Below, in pieces: positions 1-5,215 of a DNA stretch of 5,215 nucleotides. Positions within the stretch are counted from its first letter, which is position 1. The number at the start of each line of letters is the position of its first letter. The translations under genes were made by a program, and so were the position numbers. The stretch lies in the NCBI GenBank assembly GCA_030606385.1, contig JAUWGN010000089.1:1-5215 (forward strand), read 5' to 3'. Source of the stretch: Dehalococcoidia bacterium. GTDB lineage: Bacteria > Chloroflexota > Dehalococcoidia > GIF9 > AB-539-J10. The notes under the pieces are model-generated. The model did not search any database. It had not been told where the DNA came from and saw only the letters and a list, made by a program, of their open reading frames with translations.

Positions 1-56
1 TCATCCGCGAAAACTGTTCCTTCCGCAGTGACAATTTCAAGCTTCAATGTAGCCAT
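1..56 (-). CDS. atpC: ATP synthase epsilon subunit, N-terminal fragment (cut by window edge)
   Basis: Only the first 18 codons are present, starting at the ATG at 56-54 and running off the left edge. They read MATLKLEIVTAEGTVFAD, which matches the opening beta strand of the epsilon N-terminal beta-sandwich (the family usually begins with a short L-x-L/V-E-I-V-T/S-x-E pattern). Epsilon binds the foot of gamma, links the central stalk to the c-ring and can inhibit ATP hydrolysis through its C-terminal helices, which are not visible here. Its place directly after atpD is the normal operon position. The ribosome binding site is weak: AAAGG only 2 nt before the ATG (59-63). The gene is separated from atpD by an unusually long repeat-filled spacer. 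The assignment rests on a short fragment plus strong synteny. Confidence 0.88.
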   Translation of the reverse strand, partial: MATLKLEIVTAEGTVFAD

Positions 57-283
57 AACCTTTAATCAAAAATCCTAAACTCGAATTTCTAAATTCTAAA
101 TAAATTCCAAATTCAAATACCAAAACCCATTTTGCCTCCAAATCATATTGTTTTGGATTTTGTTCATTTGAGATTGTTTAGGGTTTAGGATTTCGGATTT
201 AGAATTTGTCATATTTTTGCTCTGTCATTTTGCATTTTTACTTTTGCCTTTTGATTTTCTTTTACGATTTAGAACTTAACCGT
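57..283. repeat. AT-rich intergenic repeat region between atpD and atpC
   Basis: This 227-nt spacer holds no gene. It is strongly AT-rich and built from related units of the form AAAT(C/T)CTAAA on one half and their complements on the other. Exact inverted pairs are 70-80 with 183-193 (11 bp), 91-101 with 197-207 (11 bp) and 120-126 with 150-156 (7 bp). The first two pairs cross rather than nest, so this is not one simple hairpin. Two blocks recur in the atpH-atpA spacer: 182-207 matches 4280-4305 with 2 mismatches in 26, and 219-258 matches 4240-4279 with 2 mismatches in 40. The repeat reaches to within a few bases of the atpD stop codon. It looks like a dispersed non-coding element of unknown function. 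No GC-rich stem followed by a U-run is seen, so a classical terminator is not supported. Confidence 0.8.
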
Positions 284-1678
284 TTATTCCCCCTTTATCT
301 TCTTAGCCTTCTCCACTGCTTCATCAATAGTGCCCACCAGATAAAAGGCAGCCTCAGGAAGAGCATCGTGTTTCCCTTCCAAAATTTCCTTGAAGCCACG
401 CACTGTTTCCTTAACAGGCACATATTTGCCCGGTGTACCGGTAAATTGCTCGGCGACATAGAACGGCTGCGAACAGAACCTCTGAATGCGCCGAGCACGC
501 TGCACGGTAAGCTTATCCTCTTCAGTTAATTCCTCCATCCCCAAAATGGCGATTATATCCTGTAGCTCCTTATACCGCTGTAATGCCCGTTGCACACCTC
601 GAGCCACCTGATAGTGCTCCTCACCAACAATGGCAGGGTCGAGTATTCGCGATGTCGAAGTTAACGGGTCAACGGCAGGGTATATACCCAACTCAGCAAT
701 GGAACGCTCCAGGGCAATAACTGCATCCAGATGACCGTAGGTAGCTACAATACCGGGGTCGGTATAGTCATCAGCAGGTACATAAATTGCTTGAAAAGAT
801 GTGATTGAGCCCTTTTTAGTGGTGGTAATCCTTTCCTCTAACTCACCAACATCGGTGCCCAGTGTTGGCTGGTATCCCACCGCCGAGGGCATACGCCCCA
901 AAAGAGCCGATAACTCCATGTTGGCCAGGACATAGCGATATATGTTATCAATAAACAAAAGGACATCTTGACCCTCAACATCGCGGAAATATTCCGCCAT
1001 GGTCACCCCGGTCAATCCTACCCGAGCACGAACACCGGGACTCTCATTCATCTGACCAAAGACTAGAACGGTCCTGTCGAGGACTCCAGACCGCTGCATC
1101 TCCAACCACAGGTCATTCCCCTCTCGCGACCTTTCACCAATACCGGCAAAAACGGAAAAACCACCATGCTCAGTGGCAATGTTACGAATAAGTTCCATAA
1201 TGATAACCGTCTTTCCCACACCTGCACCCCCATATGCTCCAACCTTTCCTCCTTTGGTGAAAGGAGTGATCAGATCCATAACCTTGAGCCCTGTCTCCAA
1301 CATCTGGGGGGTGGTTTCCTGCTCCTCCAAAAGAGGCGGAGGACGGTGGATAGGATACCTTTGCTCCGCTTTCACTTCGCCAAGCTCGTCCAGAGGCTCA
1401 CCGAAAACATTGAATAGCCTCCCCAGGGTTGCTCTACCCACAGGCACGGTGATTGGAGTTCCCATATCGATAGCCTCAGCTCCTCGTGCTAAGCCATCGG
1501 TAGACGTTAAGGCAACACCACGCACCCAGTTATTGCCAACATGGTGCTGAGCCTCAATAACGACCTTACCCCCATCCATGGGAATCTCTATACCATTATT
1601 TATCGCAGGCAACTCATCGGGCGGAAATTCCATATCAACCACTGTGCCAATCACCTGAACTACCTTACCTTTTGCCAT
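284..1678 (-). CDS. atpD: F1Fo-ATP synthase subunit beta (catalytic)
   Basis: This is the catalytic subunit of F1, which makes ATP from ADP and phosphate (EC 7.1.2.2) on the cytoplasmic face of the membrane. The 464-residue length is normal for the family. An N-terminal beta-barrel (about 1-80) is followed by the P-loop nucleotide domain, with Walker A GGAGVGKT at 150-157 (Lys156, Thr157). The general-base glutamate is Glu182 in GERSREGND, Walker B LLFID ends at Asp244, and the adenine-stacking tyrosine is Tyr333 in GIYPAVDPL. The C-terminal helical domain carries EELTEED at 382-388, a conservative form of the DELSEED loop that contacts gamma and epsilon. All catalytic residues I can check are present. 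The residue before the P-loop glycines is Tyr149 (GAYGGAG), where GLFGGAG is more usual. The ATG start is fixed by a perfect Shine-Dalgarno 5 nt upstream and by the typical MAKGKVVQVIG opening. Confidence 0.99.
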   Translation of the reverse strand: MAKGKVVQVIGTVVDMEFPPDELPAINNGIEIPMDGGKVVIEAQHHVGNNWVRGVALTSTDGLARGAEAIDMGTPITVPVGRATLGRLFNVFGEPLDELGEVKAEQRYPIHRPPPLLEEQETTPQMLETGLKVMDLITPFTKGGKVGAYGGAGVGKTVIIMELIRNIATEHGGFSVFAGIGERSREGNDLWLEMQRSGVLDRTVLVFGQMNESPGVRARVGLTGVTMAEYFRDVEGQDVLLFIDNIYRYVLANMELSALLGRMPSAVGYQPTLGTDVGELEERITTTKKGSITSFQAIYVPADDYTDPGIVATYGHLDAVIALERSIAELGIYPAVDPLTSTSRILDPAIVGEEHYQVARGVQRALQRYKELQDIIAILGMEELTEEDKLTVQRARRIQRFCSQPFYVAEQFTGTPGKYVPVKETVRGFKEILEGKHDALPEAAFYLVGTIDEAVEKAKKIKGE

Positions 1679-1683
1679 GTGTT

Positions 1684-1690
1684 ACCTCCT
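1684..1690 (-). promoter_or_regulatory. Shine-Dalgarno of atpD
   Basis: AGGAGGT lies 5 nt before the atpD ATG. It is a perfect anti-16S match and stronger than the sites in front of atpG, atpH or atpC. This fits the higher demand for beta (three copies per complex). Confidence 0.9.
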
Positions 1691-1697
1691 ACCTGTT

Positions 1698-1744
1698 AAT
1701 GTCATTGCGAGCCTGAACCCTTCGCTATCGCTCAGGGTGACATT
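1698..1744. repeat. Palindromic intergenic element between atpG and atpD
   Basis: The 89-nt atpG-atpD spacer (1679-1767) contains an imperfect palindrome. The outer arms are AATGTCA (1698-1704) and TGACATT (1738-1744), 7 bp perfect. The inner arms are CCTGA (1712-1716) and TCAGG (1732-1736), separated by 15 nt. The plus-strand segment TGTCATTGCGA (1700-1710) occurs again, inverted, at 4922-4932 in the atpF-atpH spacer, 11 of 11 bases. A further TGTCATT follows at 1750-1756. From memory this resembles the TGTCATTGCGAG / CACCCTGAGCGAAG type of dispersed intergenic repeat seen in several anaerobic bacterial genomes. In the mRNA it could fold into a hairpin between the two coding regions. No U-run follows, so it is not a classical terminator. 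Confidence 0.75.
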
Positions 1745-1767
1745 CAACTTGTCATTTATTAACCTTC

Positions 1768-2625
1768 TTAAGCCAGAGCTTCAACTCCTCCAGTAATATC
1801 ACAAATCTCCTTGGTAATAGTCTCCTGCCTCACCTTATTCAGGGTCAGGATTAAATCGTCAATGAGCTCCTTGGCATTATCACTGGCATTACGCATAGCT
1901 ACCATCCGTGCTGATTGCTCACTGGCAATAAGCTCAAGTATGGCATGGTATACCTGCATTTCCACAAACCTTGGCAGTAGCTGATCCAAAACAGCGCCGG
2001 GGGCAGGTTCATAAATATACTCCACTCTCTGTGTTGGAGACACCATTGCTGGCTCAACGGGAAGCAATACCTCCGTCGTAGGTGTCTGAACCATGGTGGT
2101 GACAAAACGGGGATAAGCAATGTATACCAGGTCGACACCGCCATTGGTATAGTCATCAATGACAACCCGAGAAATAGGCAGTGTCTCCAACAAAGTGGGA
2201 CGGTCGTTAATGCCAGTGAACTCGGCACGAATATCCTGTCCGCTGCGTAGCATGAAAGCTCTCCCCTTCTGTCCCACGGTAATCAGGGTAACTGGAACAG
2301 TTTGCTCAAGGATGAAGTTAGCTACAAGACGATTCAGGTTAGCATTTAAGCCACCACATAGCCCACGGTCAGTAGCGATGTGAACTATGGCGATCTTTCT
2401 AACCTCTCTCTTCTGTAGCAAGGGCTGAGCCTCTCCGTTAATCTGGGGATGAATAGCAAGGTCAGCCACTACCTGGCCTATTCTCTGCGCATAAGGACGC
2501 CCAGCGATTGCCTGCTCTTGAGCCCGCCTCATCCTGGCAGTGGCGATCATCTCCATTGCCCTGCATATTTTCTGAGTACCTTGAACACTACGGATGCGCC
2601 GACGGAGAACCTGAACGGTAGCCAT
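1768..2625 (-). CDS. atpG: F1Fo-ATP synthase subunit gamma (central stalk)
   Basis: Gamma is the rotor shaft. Its two long terminal helices form a coiled coil inside the alpha3beta3 ring, and its rotation drives the conformational changes of beta. The 285-residue length is typical. The N-terminal helix begins RRRIRSVQGTQKI and continues through the AMEMIATARMRRAQ stretch (about 8-36). The family signature TDRGLCGGLN is at 85-94 in the Rossmann-like middle domain. The C-terminal helix contains ASDNAKELIDDLILTLNKVR and the TKEICDITGG ending. Position 21 is Cys where Thr is common in the TQKITKAM motif, a mild oddity. The gene follows the atpA stop codon after only 6 nt, and its ribosome binding site overlaps that stop, which suggests translational coupling. 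No regulatory cysteine insertion of the chloroplast kind is seen. Confidence 0.98.
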   Translation of the reverse strand: MATVQVLRRRIRSVQGTQKICRAMEMIATARMRRAQEQAIAGRPYAQRIGQVVADLAIHPQINGEAQPLLQKREVRKIAIVHIATDRGLCGGLNANLNRLVANFILEQTVPVTLITVGQKGRAFMLRSGQDIRAEFTGINDRPTLLETLPISRVVIDDYTNGGVDLVYIAYPRFVTTMVQTPTTEVLLPVEPAMVSPTQRVEYIYEPAPGAVLDQLLPRFVEMQVYHAILELIASEQSARMVAMRNASDNAKELIDDLILTLNKVRQETITKEICDITGGVEALA

Positions 2626-2628
2626 TAT

Positions 2629-2633
2629 TCCTT
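2629..2633 (-). promoter_or_regulatory. Shine-Dalgarno of atpG, overlapping the atpA stop
   Basis: AAGGA lies 3 nt before the atpG ATG and shares bases with the TAA stop of atpA (2632-2634). It is a moderate site placed so that ribosomes ending atpA could reinitiate on atpG. This is the only junction in the window free of repeat sequence. Confidence 0.7.
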
Positions 2634-4143
2634 AATAAACAGTGCTTTGTTTGAACGCCTGTATTGCGGCCTTCAAGGCCTCTTCAGTTTCAGGCTTTAT
2701 TTCCTTATCTTCATTAATTTTCTGCTCCAGCTCAGGATGGTTAGTTTCCATGAATCGATGAAAATTTTCCTCCCAAGCAATAACTTTGTCTACCGGCACA
2801 TCATCAAGATAGCCATTGGTCACTGCGTAAAGAATCACCACCTGTTTCCCCAAAGACATAGGTGAATATTGAGGTTGCTTCAACACCTCGGTAATACGCC
2901 GACCACGCTCCAATTGGTCTCTGGTAGCCTTATCCAAGTCGGCAGCACCGAACTGAGCAAAAGCTTGAAGTTCACGGAACTGAGCCAGGTCCAGCCTCAA
3001 CCTGCCAGCCACCTGCCGCATCGCCTTCCTTTGGGCTGAACCACCAACTCGAGATACCGATAATCCTACATTGATCGCCGGGCGAATGCCAGCATTGAAT
3101 AAATCAGGCTCAAGGTAAATTTGACCATCGGTGATGGAAATCACATTTGTAGGAATATACGCTGACATGTCTCCAGCTTGAGTTTCAATAATGGGTAAAG
3201 CGGTAAGTGAGCCACCACCATACTCAGGAGCTAGCCTGGCTGCTCTTTCTAGAAGCCGACTATGGAGATAGAAAATATCTCCAGGATAAGCTTCTCTACC
3301 TGGTGGACGCCGCAACAACAGGGAAAGTTGTCGATAAGCCCAGGCATGCTTGTAAAGGTCATCATAGACAATCAAGGCATCTTTCCCCTGCTCCATAAAT
3401 TCCTCCCCCATAGCACAGCCAGAATATGGAGCAAGATATTGCAATGGCGCAGGGTCGGAAGCATCAGCAGCTACTACGATAGTATGTTCCATAGCTCCAT
3501 ACTTCTCCAAAGTAGCCACTACCTGAGCTACCTTGGATGTCTTTTGTCCAATAGCCACATAAATGCAAATAAGGTCGCCGCCCTTCTGCGCGATTATGGT
3601 GTCAATTGGAATGGCTGATTTACCGGTAAAGCGGTCGCCAATGATAAGCTCACGCTGACCACGTCCGATAGGAATCATGCTGTCTATAGCCTTAATACCA
3701 GTCATCACTGGCGTATCCACAGGCCTTCTTAGCACCACATTTGGCGCTACCCTCTCCACAGGGCGAGTCCTATCCGTCTTAATCGGTCCCTTCCCATCAC
3801 GGGGACGTCCCAAAGGGTCAATCACCCTTCCGATAAGGGCATCACCGACAGGAACCTCAGCCACTCTCCCCGTTGCGCTCACTTCATCGCCTTCCTTAAT
3901 CAAACTACAATCGCCGAGAACAACAGCGCCGACATTGTCTTCCTCTAAATTGAGAGCCAATCCCATAATGTCATGAGGAAACTGGAGCAATTCATTATAT
4001 TCCGCAGCGCTGAGTCCATGAACTCTAGCGATGCCATCTCCAACCTCTACCACCGTGCCCACATTCGTTGCAGTCACTGCAGTACCGAATCGCTCGATTT
4101 GCTCCTTGATTACCGAAACAATATCTTGCCCTCGAGTTGCCAT
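2632..4143 (-). CDS. atpA: F1Fo-ATP synthase subunit alpha (non-catalytic nucleotide site)
   Basis: Alpha alternates with beta in the F1 hexamer. It binds nucleotide at the non-catalytic sites and supplies the arginine finger to beta. The 503 residues match the usual bacterial length. The order is an N-terminal helix for delta contact, a beta-barrel (about 25-95), the nucleotide domain (about 96-370) and a C-terminal helical domain. Arg365 in SVSRVGG is the arginine finger (E. coli Arg376), and SLLLRRPPGREAYPGD is intact. The P-loop reads GDRFTGKSA at 169-177. Lys175 is kept, but Phe172 replaces the usual Gln, Ser176 replaces Thr, and Pro179 follows where Ala is usual. Tyr264 sits in DDLYKHA, where Ser is usual (DDLSK). 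Because catalysis is on beta, these changes need not inactivate the enzyme. The ATG start is supported by a perfect Shine-Dalgarno and a normal N-terminus. Confidence 0.98.
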   Translation of the reverse strand: MATRGQDIVSVIKEQIERFGTAVTATNVGTVVEVGDGIARVHGLSAAEYNELLQFPHDIMGLALNLEEDNVGAVVLGDCSLIKEGDEVSATGRVAEVPVGDALIGRVIDPLGRPRDGKGPIKTDRTRPVERVAPNVVLRRPVDTPVMTGIKAIDSMIPIGRGQRELIIGDRFTGKSAIPIDTIIAQKGGDLICIYVAIGQKTSKVAQVVATLEKYGAMEHTIVVAADASDPAPLQYLAPYSGCAMGEEFMEQGKDALIVYDDLYKHAWAYRQLSLLLRRPPGREAYPGDIFYLHSRLLERAARLAPEYGGGSLTALPIIETQAGDMSAYIPTNVISITDGQIYLEPDLFNAGIRPAINVGLSVSRVGGSAQRKAMRQVAGRLRLDLAQFRELQAFAQFGAADLDKATRDQLERGRRITEVLKQPQYSPMSLGKQVVILYAVTNGYLDDVPVDKVIAWEENFHRFMETNHPELEQKINEDKEIKPETEEALKAAIQAFKQSTVY

Positions 4144-4147
4144 GCTA

Positions 4148-4154
4148 ACCTCCT
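4148..4154 (-). promoter_or_regulatory. Shine-Dalgarno of atpA
   Basis: AGGAGGT lies 4 nt before the atpA ATG and is identical to the atpD site. Both three-copy subunits therefore have the strongest ribosome binding sites in the window. Confidence 0.9.
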
Positions 4155-4309
4155 AACAAATATCAAAAATCAAACATAAAAAATCAAAACTACAATTCAA
4201 AGTGCAAAAAAAACTTTACTAAACTGATTTTTAAATTTTGCCCTGTCATTTTGCATTTTTACTTTTGCCCTTTGATTTTGGTTTAGGATTTCGTATTTAG
4301 TATTTAACA
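4155..4309. repeat. AT-rich intergenic repeat region between atpH and atpA
   Basis: The 166-nt spacer (4144-4309) is almost all repeat apart from the atpA ribosome binding site. The left half is A-rich on the plus strand (CAAAAATCAAA-like units) and the right half T-rich, giving an imperfect palindrome. One clear pair is 4197-4209 with 4263-4275, 12 of 13 positions complementary. Block 4240-4279 matches 219-258 (38 of 40) and block 4280-4305 matches 182-207 (24 of 26). Here the 40-nt block lies directly left of the 26-nt block, while in the atpD-atpC spacer the order is reversed. The repeat begins directly after the atpH stop codon. It is non-coding, of unknown function, and probably one copy of a dispersed family. 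Confidence 0.8.
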
Positions 4310-4849
4310 TTACCTGCCAACTCCAATTAAGCTCTTCCTTAAAATCTCCAGTTTATTACGCACGCTTCCATCAATAAGCATATCGCCAATCTTGGCTTTG
4401 AATCCCCCGATTACGGAAGAATCAACTACGGCATCAACGATGATTTTACGATTAACCATGTCCCCCAGTTGACTGGAAAACCTTTCTTTATCCTTTTCAT
4501 CCAGGGACAAAGCGGTAACCACCTCGGCGTGTTCGATACCACGATGAGCATCTAACAAATGGTCGTATCCGTGTAAAACATCGCCGGCAATTCCTAATCT
4601 ACCCTTGCTCACCAGAAGGCAAGCCAGATTCAAAGCCAGGGGATTTATATCACCTAGCCGCTCTTCCAAAAGGCTCTTCTTGACCTCAAAAGGCAATTTA
4701 GGATTTTCCACCAAAGCCGTAAAAGCCTCGTCAGTACTCAGTTCAGCAATCTTCCTCAAGCTGACCTGCCAACTCTCAAGTTCGTTTCTCTCCATTGCCA
4801 GTTCGAAGGCAGCTTGAGCATACCGTTTACCAGAAGCTATTCTCGGCAT
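4310..4849 (-). CDS. atpH: F1Fo-ATP synthase subunit delta (peripheral stalk, OSCP family)
   Basis: Delta sits on top of F1 and ties the alpha N-termini to the b-subunit stalk so that the hexamer does not turn with the rotor. From the ATG at 4849 it is 179 residues, normal for the family. The N-terminal helical bundle (about 1-105) opens MPRIASGKRYAQAAFELA, the typical delta start with an R/K-Y-A-x-A-x-F/L pattern. The C-terminal part (about 106-179) contains VVTALSLDEKDKERF and a VDSSVIGGFKAKIGDMLIDGS stretch, matching the conserved V-D-x-S-x-I-G-G-F-x-x-x-I-G/D ending of the family. A TTG at 4870 would add seven residues (MQRRVHK), but these fall outside the usual alignment and lie beside repeat DNA, so the ATG is preferred. 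Neither start has a recognisable Shine-Dalgarno, unlike atpA and atpD. Confidence 0.95.
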   Translation of the reverse strand: MPRIASGKRYAQAAFELAMERNELESWQVSLRKIAELSTDEAFTALVENPKLPFEVKKSLLEERLGDINPLALNLACLLVSKGRLGIAGDVLHGYDHLLDAHRGIEHAEVVTALSLDEKDKERFSSQLGDMVNRKIIVDAVVDSSVIGGFKAKIGDMLIDGSVRNKLEILRKSLIGVGR

Positions 4850-4880
4850 CTTATGAACGCGTCTTTGCAAGACACAAAGT

Positions 4881-4932
4881 GCCGAAGCAATCCCATCTTG
4901 TTTGAGATTGCTTCACTTCGTTCGCAATGACA
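4881..4932. repeat. Hairpin-forming intergenic element between atpF and atpH
   Basis: The 101-nt spacer (4850-4950) carries a perfect 9-bp inverted repeat, GAAGCAATC (4884-4892) and GATTGCTTC (4906-4914), with a 13-nt loop. On the minus strand the element opens with TGTCATTGCGA (4932-4922), the same 11-mer found on the plus strand at 1700-1710. The other end (toward 4850) lacks the matching TCGCAATGACA terminus, so this copy appears truncated or degenerate. From memory it resembles the TGTCATTGCGA...GAAGCAATC dispersed repeat family of several bacterial genomes. No U-run follows in the transcript, so a rho-independent terminator is not supported. Confidence 0.78.
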
Positions 4933-4942
4933 AATGGGTGGT

Positions 4943-4949
4943 ACCTCAC
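4943..4949 (-). promoter_or_regulatory. SD-like sequence stranded after atpF stop
   Basis: GTGAGGT begins 1 nt after the atpF stop codon and shares GAGGT with the AGGAGGT sites of atpA and atpD. It lies 93 nt before the atpH ATG, much too far to serve it directly, with the hairpin repeat in between. No start codon lies at a useful distance. It may be a relic of the original atpH ribosome binding site, or chance. Confidence 0.35.
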
Positions 4950-4950
4950 T

Positions 4951-5215
4951 TCAATTTTCCCTGAAAGTAGTGCTTTCCTCCAACGCCTGTTCGATAAGTT
5001 TTCTGTGCTTTTCCTTATCCAGTGTTTCACTAATAACTTTTTCAGCAGCTAAAATAGCGGTATCCACAAACTCTCGCCGTAAGTCATCAATAGCTTTATC
5101 CCGCTCTCGCTCCAGATCAACCCGGGTTCGGTCAACAATAGTCTGGGCTTCTTTTCTCGCCTCTCCCCTTGCCTCTTCTTTGAGCCTGTCTCCAATTTGT
5201 GTTGCCTGGCCAATT
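4951..5215 (-). CDS. atpF: F1Fo-ATP synthase subunit b, C-terminal fragment (cut by window edge)
   Basis: The open frame enters from the right edge and ends at TGA (4953-4951), giving 87 residues. It is rich in Glu, Arg, Lys and Ala with long uninterrupted helix-forming runs: RLKEEARGEARKEAQ, then VDLERERDKAIDDLRREF. It closes with DTAILAAEKVISETLDKEKHRKLIEQALEE, which is the conserved C-terminal pattern of subunit b (A-x-x-A-x-x-x-I, then L-D/N-x-x-x-H/Q-x-x-L-I). This end binds delta at the top of F1. The N-terminal membrane helix and start lie outside the window. b forms the peripheral stalk, and its position directly before atpH is standard. The frame is intact in the visible part. Confidence 0.93.
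   Translation of the reverse strand, partial: IGQATQIGDRLKEEARGEARKEAQTIVDRTRVDLERERDKAIDDLRREFVDTAILAAEKVISETLDKEKHRKLIEQALEESTTFREN

Noticed and set aside
177..189. TTTAGGGTTTAGG, like a plant-type telomere repeat
   Set aside because: There are fewer than two units, inside a degenerate AAATCCTAAA-type bacterial spacer repeat flanked by bacterial atp genes. This is coincidence.
206..529. Plus-strand open frame of 107 codons
   Set aside because: It starts in the AT-rich repeat and runs antisense through the 3' end of atpD. It has low-complexity Phe/Leu-rich sequence and no family resemblance, so it is a shadow.
2449..2865. Plus-strand open frame of 138 codons
   Set aside because: It is antisense to the atpG start and atpA end, both strongly supported genes. 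Its composition is that of a complement reading and it has no plausible start site.
4155..4309. CRISPR array or tandem repeat locus
   Set aside because: The units are degenerate and AT-rich with no regular spacer length and no unique spacers.
4850..4870. TTG start for atpH at 4870, adding seven residues
   Set aside because: It has no SD, the extra MQRRVHK residues are not typical of delta, and the ATG at 4849 gives the usual N-terminus.
4841..4900. Small minus-strand open frame (ATG at 4897-4895, 19 codons) overlapping the atpH start, as a possible leader peptide
   Set aside because: It begins inside the hairpin repeat without an SD and ends just inside atpH. Nothing in its sequence suggests a regulatory leader.
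4881..4932. Rho-independent terminator between atpF and atpH
   Set aside because: The 9-bp stem is not followed by a U-run on the transcribed strand, and termination here would silence most of F1.

Overview
The window is a stretch of a bacterial F1Fo-ATP synthase operon, all on the minus strand. In transcription order (right to left) it holds the 3' end of atpF (b), then atpH (delta), atpA (alpha), atpG (gamma), atpD (beta) and the first 18 codons of atpC (epsilon). This is the standard bacterial order. atpB and atpE, and the operon promoter, would lie beyond the right edge. No plus-strand gene is supported.

The beta and alpha sequences look most like those of anaerobic Chloroflexota (Dehalococcoidia and relatives). 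Examples in beta are the ATEHGGFSVFAG, PADDYTDPG and GEEHYQVARGVQ stretches. This placement comes from memory of the family, not a search, so it is tentative. The dispersed AT-rich and TGTCATTGCGA-type intergenic repeats would also fit an uncultured anaerobic lineage of that kind.

Layout on the plus strand: atpC 5' fragment (1-56); 227-nt AT-rich repeat spacer (57-283); atpD (284-1678); 89-nt spacer with a palindromic element (1679-1767); atpG (1768-2625); a tight 6-nt junction; atpA (2632-4143); 166-nt AT-rich repeat spacer (4144-4309); atpH (4310-4849); 101-nt spacer with a hairpin element (4850-4950); atpF 3' fragment (4951-5215).

The products form one machine. b and delta make the peripheral stalk, alpha and beta the catalytic hexamer, and gamma and epsilon the rotor shaft that couples ion flow through Fo to ATP synthesis. 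The catalytic residues of beta and the arginine finger of alpha are intact, so the enzyme should be functional.

I found no new gene system. What stands out is that four of the five intergenic spacers hold repeat-like DNA of two types. The two AT-rich spacers share two sequence blocks arranged in opposite order. atpH has no visible ribosome binding site next to its start, while an SD-like sequence lies stranded upstream of the repeat. The alpha subunit carries unusual residues in its non-catalytic nucleotide site.
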